In this document: positions 60,569-64,000 of the stretch, one piece after another
How the letters are laid out: each line of letters begins with the position of its first letter
Numbering within the stretch: the stretch's first letter is position 1
Assembly (NCBI GenBank): GCA_963801105.1
Contig: CAWDDH010000003.1
Span: 186,001-250,000 of the forward strand
Direction: 5' to 3'
DNA length: 64,000 nt
From: JAENVU01 sp963801105
GTDB lineage: Bacteria; Actinomycetota; Acidimicrobiia; IMCC26256; JAENVU01
Notes under the pieces: model-generated
Told to the model about the DNA's origin: nothing
The model's database searches: none
What the model saw: the letters and a program-made list of their open reading frames with translations, nothing else
Translations under genes and position numbers: made by a program

Positions 60569-62289
60569 CGTGGCCCTCCCGTCCGGACTTCACCTTCGAT
60601 GCGCTCACGCGGGGTCGGTCCGCCCATGCCGGGGCCGTACCCGGGGACGGGCGGTTCGACACGCCCGCGGTTGCGGACCGGCGTCTCCCGGGTACGACGT
60701 GACGCCTGGAGACCATCGTCCGCCACCTCGGCGACGCGCTCGTCCCGTGGGGCTACGTGCTGCTCGGTCTCGTCACCGCGCTCGAGGCCGCGGCCTTCCT
60801 CGGACTCCTCGTCCCGGGCGAGACCGCGCTGCTCTGCGCCGGCGTGCTCGCCGCGCGGGGTGACCTCGAGCTGGCGATCGCGATGTCCGTCGCCGCCGCA
60901 GGCGCGATCCTCGGTGCGCTCGCCCTCGTCGGCGTCATCGCGGTGATCGGGCATCGTCGGCGGACCGACCACCGTCCGGGCGGACCGGCGGGACCGGACG
61001 CGGACCGGGCCGGAGAGCGGGAGCTCCCCGCGCGCGGTGGCCGCGGCCCGATCCGCGTCGGCCGGATAGGTCCGGGCCGCCACGAGCAGGACCAGGCCGT
61101 TGAGGACCAGGGTCGGCACCATGATCAGGAAGGTGAGCCGCAACCCCGCCGGACCGCCGCCGGCGAGGTGATCGGCCATCACCCCGAAGAGCACCGGTCC
61201 CGCCGACTGGGCCATGGTGCGCACCGCGGTGCGCACCGCCTCGGCCCGGCCCCAGAGGCGCGGGTGCACCACGTCGAGTCGCGCCGCGTCGAGCGTCGGG
61301 ATCGGGACGGTGAGCAGCGCGCCGTCCACGACCATGAACGGCACCGCCGCGACGATCGAGTGCAGGAACAACAGGGGAACCACCAGGGGCCCCACGGCCA
61401 GGAACGCTACGGCCGCGAGCGCCACGCGACCCCCGGGGCGACCGCGCTCCATGAGCCGGTCTCCCCACCGACCGCCGAGCACGAGCCCGGCGACCGCCCC
61501 CAGGCCGACCACGGGCACGAGGAACACCGCGGTGTACTGGCGCACCCCGTACTGGTGGATCACGAACGACACCAGAAAGGTCTGGAGACCGGCGAAGAAG
61601 AAGTCGCCGACGGAGCCCGCGGCCATCAGCAGCACGTTCGTCCGGATCGAGAACACGTAGCGGGTCACCGTCACGAGCGACAGGTCCGCGACACCGGGAT
61701 CCGCCGCGCCGCCGCGCACCGGTTCGGCCACACGACGGAGCACGAGCACGAGGCCGACGCCCAGCAGTGCGAGCAGCAGGAACATCGCCCGCCACGACCA
61801 CAGCGCCACGAGGACACCCGCGAGTACCAGACCGCCGCCGGCGCCGATCATCTCGCCGGTCCGGATCCGCCCGAGGACCGCACCACGGTCGGCGTGCGGG
61901 AACAGGTCACCGGTGAGCGACGCGACCGCCGGGTAGGCCACTGCCGTGACACCACCGAGGAACAGGCGCGCGCCGACGAGCACCGCGAACGTCGTCGCGA
62001 TCCCCGCGAGGGCCATCCCCAGCGCCCAGGTCAGCACCATCGCGGCGAGGAAGGTCACCCGCTGCGTCCGATCGATGGCGATCCCCACGGGGACGGTCGC
62101 CGCGGTGGCGACGATGGTGACCGAGCCCGCCAGCAGCCCCAGCTCGGCATGACCGATGTGGAAGGCCCGCTCCAGCGAGGGTGCCAGGGCGCCGACCGCG
62201 CCCCGGTCGGCCGCCTCGAGCGCGAGCACGAGCGCCAGCACCACGACCATCCGGCGGGGGCGCAGGGGCGACCGGGACAGCGGCGTCAT
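60550..62289 (-). CDS. MFS transporter
   Basis: Twelve membrane helices from MTPLSRSPLRPRRMVVVLAL; IAIDRTQRVTFLAAMVL is the loop 2-3 motif region and SLTGDLFPHADRGAVLGRI is typical of the family. The family-like part ends near residue 440 (about 60970). The remaining 140 codons run antisense to the DedA fragment and are Arg/Glu-rich, so the true stop is probably near 60935-60970 with a small frame error. Substrate unknown. Confidence 0.82.
   Translation of the reverse strand: MTPLSRSPLRPRRMVVVLALVLALEAADRGAVGALAPSLERAFHIGHAELGLLAGSVTIVATAATVPVGIAIDRTQRVTFLAAMVLTWALGMALAGIATTFAVLVGARLFLGGVTAVAYPAVASLTGDLFPHADRGAVLGRIRTGEMIGAGGGLVLAGVLVALWSWRAMFLLLALLGVGLVLVLRRVAEPVRGGAADPGVADLSLVTVTRYVFSIRTNVLLMAAGSVGDFFFAGLQTFLVSFVIHQYGVRQYTAVFLVPVVGLGAVAGLVLGGRWGDRLMERGRPGGRVALAAVAFLAVGPLVVPLLFLHSIVAAVPFMVVDGALLTVPIPTLDAARLDVVHPRLWGRAEAVRTAVRTMAQSAGPVLFGVMADHLAGGGPAGLRLTFLIMVPTLVLNGLVLLVAARTYPADADRAAATARGELPLSGPVRVRSRRSARTVVGPPTMPDHRDDADEGERTEDRACGGDGHRDRQLEVTPRGEHAGAEQRGLARDEESEEGRGLERGDETEQHVAPRDERVAEVADDGLQASRRTRETPVRNRGRVEPPVPGYGPGMGGPTPRERIEGEVRTGGPRCRPHG
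60637..60662 (-). promoter_or_regulatory. SigF-like promoter, GTGT-N16-GGGTAC
   Basis: Reverse strand: GTGT at 60662-60659, 16 bases, GGGTAC at 60642-60637, ahead of the DUF4396 gene. Confidence 0.45.
60670..60695 (+). promoter_or_regulatory. SigF-like promoter, GTTG-N16-GGGTAC
   Basis: GTTG at 60670, 16 bases, GGGTAC at 60690-60695. The GTG that would start the DedA fragment is at 60699. Confidence 0.4.
60699..60960 (+). pseudogene. DedA-family membrane protein fragment
   Basis: After one base too many near 60704, the frame reads LETIVRHLGDALVPWGYVLL and AFLGLLVPGETALLCAGVLA, then ARGDLELAIAMSVAAAGAIL. This is the first 70 residues of DedA, including the LVPGE motif. The expected GD-x-x-GYxxGR continuation is absent; a single helix ALVGVIAVIG and HRRR follow, as if the middle of the gene were deleted. 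It has no stop before running antisense to the MFS gene. Confidence 0.6.
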
Positions 62290-62359
62290 GTCCTGGCCCT
62301 ACCCGGCCCGGCGACGGCCGACGCCGGAGGCACACCGCCTGTGCGATTTTCGCGCGCAC

Positions 62360-62385
62360 GTCTGAACGGGCGGCCGATTGGGTAC
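62360..62385 (+). promoter_or_regulatory. SigF-like promoter, GTCT-N16-GGGTAC
   Basis: One mismatch in the -35 box, exact -10 at 62380-62385, 95 bases before the thiamine-diphosphate enzyme. Nothing else is seen in the 62290-62480 gap. Confidence 0.4.
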
Positions 62386-62480
62386 ACCGGCGATAGTCGC
62401 CACGAGCGCGGGCGTTTCGACCCCTCCGCCCGCGATCGTGGCGGACCCGAGAACCAACGCGATCCTCCGGGAGGCCCAGG

Positions 62481-64000
62481 GTGTATACCGTCAGCGATTT
62501 CGTCATCGACCGGTTGATCGCCTGGGACCTGCACCGCTTCTACGGATTCCCCGGCGACGGCATCGGGGGCTTCGACGGCGCGCTCGGACGCGCCGAGCGC
62601 GACCAGAAGGACTTCCGCTACCTCCGGCCGACGCACGAGGAGATGGCCGGGCTGATGGCGTGTGCCCACGCCAAGTTCACCGGTCAGGTCGGGGTGTGCA
62701 TCGCGACGTCGGGACCCGGCGCGGTGCACCTGATGAACGGGCTGTACGACGCCCGGTCCGACAACCAGCCCGTCGTCGCGATCGTCGGCCAGCAGGCGAG
62801 GGTCGCGATGGGCAGCGACTTCCAGCAGGAGCTGAACATGGAACGACTCTTCGGCGACGTCGCCGAGTACGTGAAGGCGGTGACGACTCCGATGCAGGCT
62901 CAGCTCGTGGTCGATCGGGCGGTCCGCATCGCCGAGGCCTACCGCGCCCCGACCGTCGTGATCCTGCCCGCGGACGTCCAGAACCTCCCGATGGAGGAAC
63001 CCGCCGCGGAGCACTGGGTCTCCCGGACGGGGCTCGGACACGCGTCGACGCGCATCGCGCCCCCGCCAGAGGAGCTGGCACGGGCGGCGGAGGTGCTCAA
63101 CGACGGCCACAAGGTCGCGATGCTCGTCGGGCAGGGTGCCCTCGGCGCCACCGACGAGGTCCTCGCGGTCGCGGACCGCCTCGGTGCGGGCGTCATCACC
63201 GCGCTCCTGGGCAAGGGCGCGGTTCCGGGCGGGGTGCCGTACCACACCCAGCAGCTCGGCCTGCTCGGCTCGAAGCCCAGCTACGACATGATGCAGGACT
63301 GCGACACGCTCCTCATGGTGGGCACGAACTTCCCGTACGGCGAGTTCCTCCCGCCGACCGGTCAGGCACGCGGCGTGCAGATCGACCTCAAGCCGCGCCA
63401 CCTCTCCCTGCGGTACCCGATGGAGGTGAACCTCTGGGGGGACGCGAAGACCACGCTCGCCGCGCTGCTCCCCCACCTGCACCAGACCGCGGACCTGAGC
63501 TGGCAGGAGGGCATCGCCGACGCGATGCGCGACTGGGACGAGAAGGTGGAGCGCGCCGCCCGGACGAAGGCGGATCCGGTGAACCCGCGGCTCGTCTTCC
63601 ACACCCTCAACGAGCGGCTCCCCGAGAACGCGATCGTGACCGCAGACGCGGGGACCACCGCCGACTGGTACGGCCATCACGTGAAGCTCGGGCCGGACAT
63701 GATGGGCAACCTCTCGGGCCGGCTGGCGACGATGCTCGCCGCCATGCCCTACACGATCGCGGCGAAGTTCGCGTTCCCCGAGCGGCCGGTGGTCTGCACC
63801 ATCGGCGACGGCGCCTTCCAGATGCTGGGCATGAACGGGCTGCTGACGGTCAAGCGGCACTGGGAGGAATGGGCGAACCCGACCTTCATCGTGCTGATCC
63901 TGCACAACGACGACCTCAACCAGGTCTCGTGGGAGATGCGTGAGGCCGGCGACCCGCGCTACGACACGAGCCAGCTGCTCGAGGACATGGACTACGCGGG
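62481..64000 (+). CDS. thiamine-diphosphate enzyme, pyruvate-oxidase/acetolactate-synthase-like (3' end outside window)
   Basis: 506 codons before the window ends. The Pyr domain has HRFYGFPGDGIGGFDGAL and the catalytic Glu in RPTHEEMAGLMA near residue 54; SGPGAVHLMNGLYDA follows. The middle FAD-type domain has LVGQGALGATDEV, and the PP domain GDGAFQMLGMNGLL ending HNDDLNQ (ThDP-Mg site). The layout fits pyruvate oxidase (PoxB) type enzymes, which make acetate directly from pyruvate and are often under stationary-phase sigma control. GTG 62481 has GGGAGG upstream. An acetolactate synthase-like or sulfoacetaldehyde-type reaction cannot be excluded. Confidence 0.9.
   Translation, partial: MYTVSDFVIDRLIAWDLHRFYGFPGDGIGGFDGALGRAERDQKDFRYLRPTHEEMAGLMACAHAKFTGQVGVCIATSGPGAVHLMNGLYDARSDNQPVVAIVGQQARVAMGSDFQQELNMERLFGDVAEYVKAVTTPMQAQLVVDRAVRIAEAYRAPTVVILPADVQNLPMEEPAAEHWVSRTGLGHASTRIAPPPEELARAAEVLNDGHKVAMLVGQGALGATDEVLAVADRLGAGVITALLGKGAVPGGVPYHTQQLGLLGSKPSYDMMQDCDTLLMVGTNFPYGEFLPPTGQARGVQIDLKPRHLSLRYPMEVNLWGDAKTTLAALLPHLHQTADLSWQEGIADAMRDWDEKVERAARTKADPVNPRLVFHTLNERLPENAIVTADAGTTADWYGHHVKLGPDMMGNLSGRLATMLAAMPYTIAAKFAFPERPVVCTIGDGAFQMLGMNGLLTVKRHWEEWANPTFIVLILHNDDLNQVSWEMREAGDPRYDTSQLLEDMDYA

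Noticed and set aside
1..64000. Mobile element, prophage, CRISPR or biosynthetic gene cluster
   Set aside because: No transposase, integrase, terminal repeats, spacer array, polyketide synthase or NRPS modules were seen on either strand.

Overview
The window is very GC-rich DNA (roughly 70% G+C by eye) with dense, often start/stop-overlapping genes and many GTG starts. The gene content fits a high-GC actinomycete: a DevR/DevS-like two-component pair, F420-type LLM oxidoreductase, SigF-type sigma factor with RsbW-type kinases, MarP-like protease, standalone LigD polymerase domain and an LPXTG-bearing small protein. An environmental lineage such as Acidimicrobiia is plausible, but there is no rRNA or marker gene here to prove it. 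I saw no tRNA, rRNA, CRISPR array, insertion sequence or prophage.

Layout. (1) 1-4.7 kb: alpha-L-fucosidase (cut by the window start), a DsbB/TlpA-like thiol-redox pair, an SDR dehydrogenase and a LigD-type primase-polymerase. (2) 4.7-18 kb: a block whose content matches the Mycobacterium tuberculosis DosR (dormancy) regulon: universal stress proteins, a phosphoribosyltransferase-hydrolase fusion (Rv0571c-like), an erythromycin-esterase-family protein (Rv2030c-like), a haem-binding-domain protein, a P-type cation ATPase, an ABC/FtsX transporter, and divergent genes for a DevR-like regulator and a DevS-like kinase. Three DosR-box-like sequences lie in it. (3) 18-40 kb: a mixed metabolic region with hydrolases, an RfbH-like PMP-type dehydratase, sulfotransferase, M28 peptidase, flavin monooxygenase, TauD and PhyH dioxygenases, enoyl-CoA hydratase, thioesterase, MarP-like protease beside a separate PDZ protein, a GH15 glucosidase/trehalase and several small proteins. 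(4) 40-62.5 kb: a general-stress island built round a SigF/SigB-type sigma factor. It holds four RsbW-type ATPases, two STAS domains, a PAS-PAS-GAF-PP2C phosphatase, a second broken sigma gene, an encapsulated-ferritin-like protein, hemerythrin, Rieske and NuoF-like redox proteins, topoisomerase IB, and small basic or coiled-coil proteins. Seventeen sites resembling the actinobacterial SigF promoter (GTTT, 15-17 bases, GGGTAC or GGGTAT) lie in front of these genes. (5) 62.5 kb to the end: the first 506 codons of a pyruvate-oxidase-like thiamine-diphosphate enzyme.

How the genes work together: the window seems to carry two stress circuits side by side, a hypoxia/dormancy-type two-component regulon and a partner-switching sigma-factor regulon.

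A caution about the sequence: at least ten genes are split by what look like single-base indels, nearly all in runs of C/G or in CG repeats. Residual sequencing or assembly error is the simplest explanation. A smaller set (a MFS transporter with a nonsense codon and several shifts, a second MFS remnant, an amine-oxidase stub, a sigma factor lacking region 2.1-2.2, a DedA stub) looks like real gene decay.
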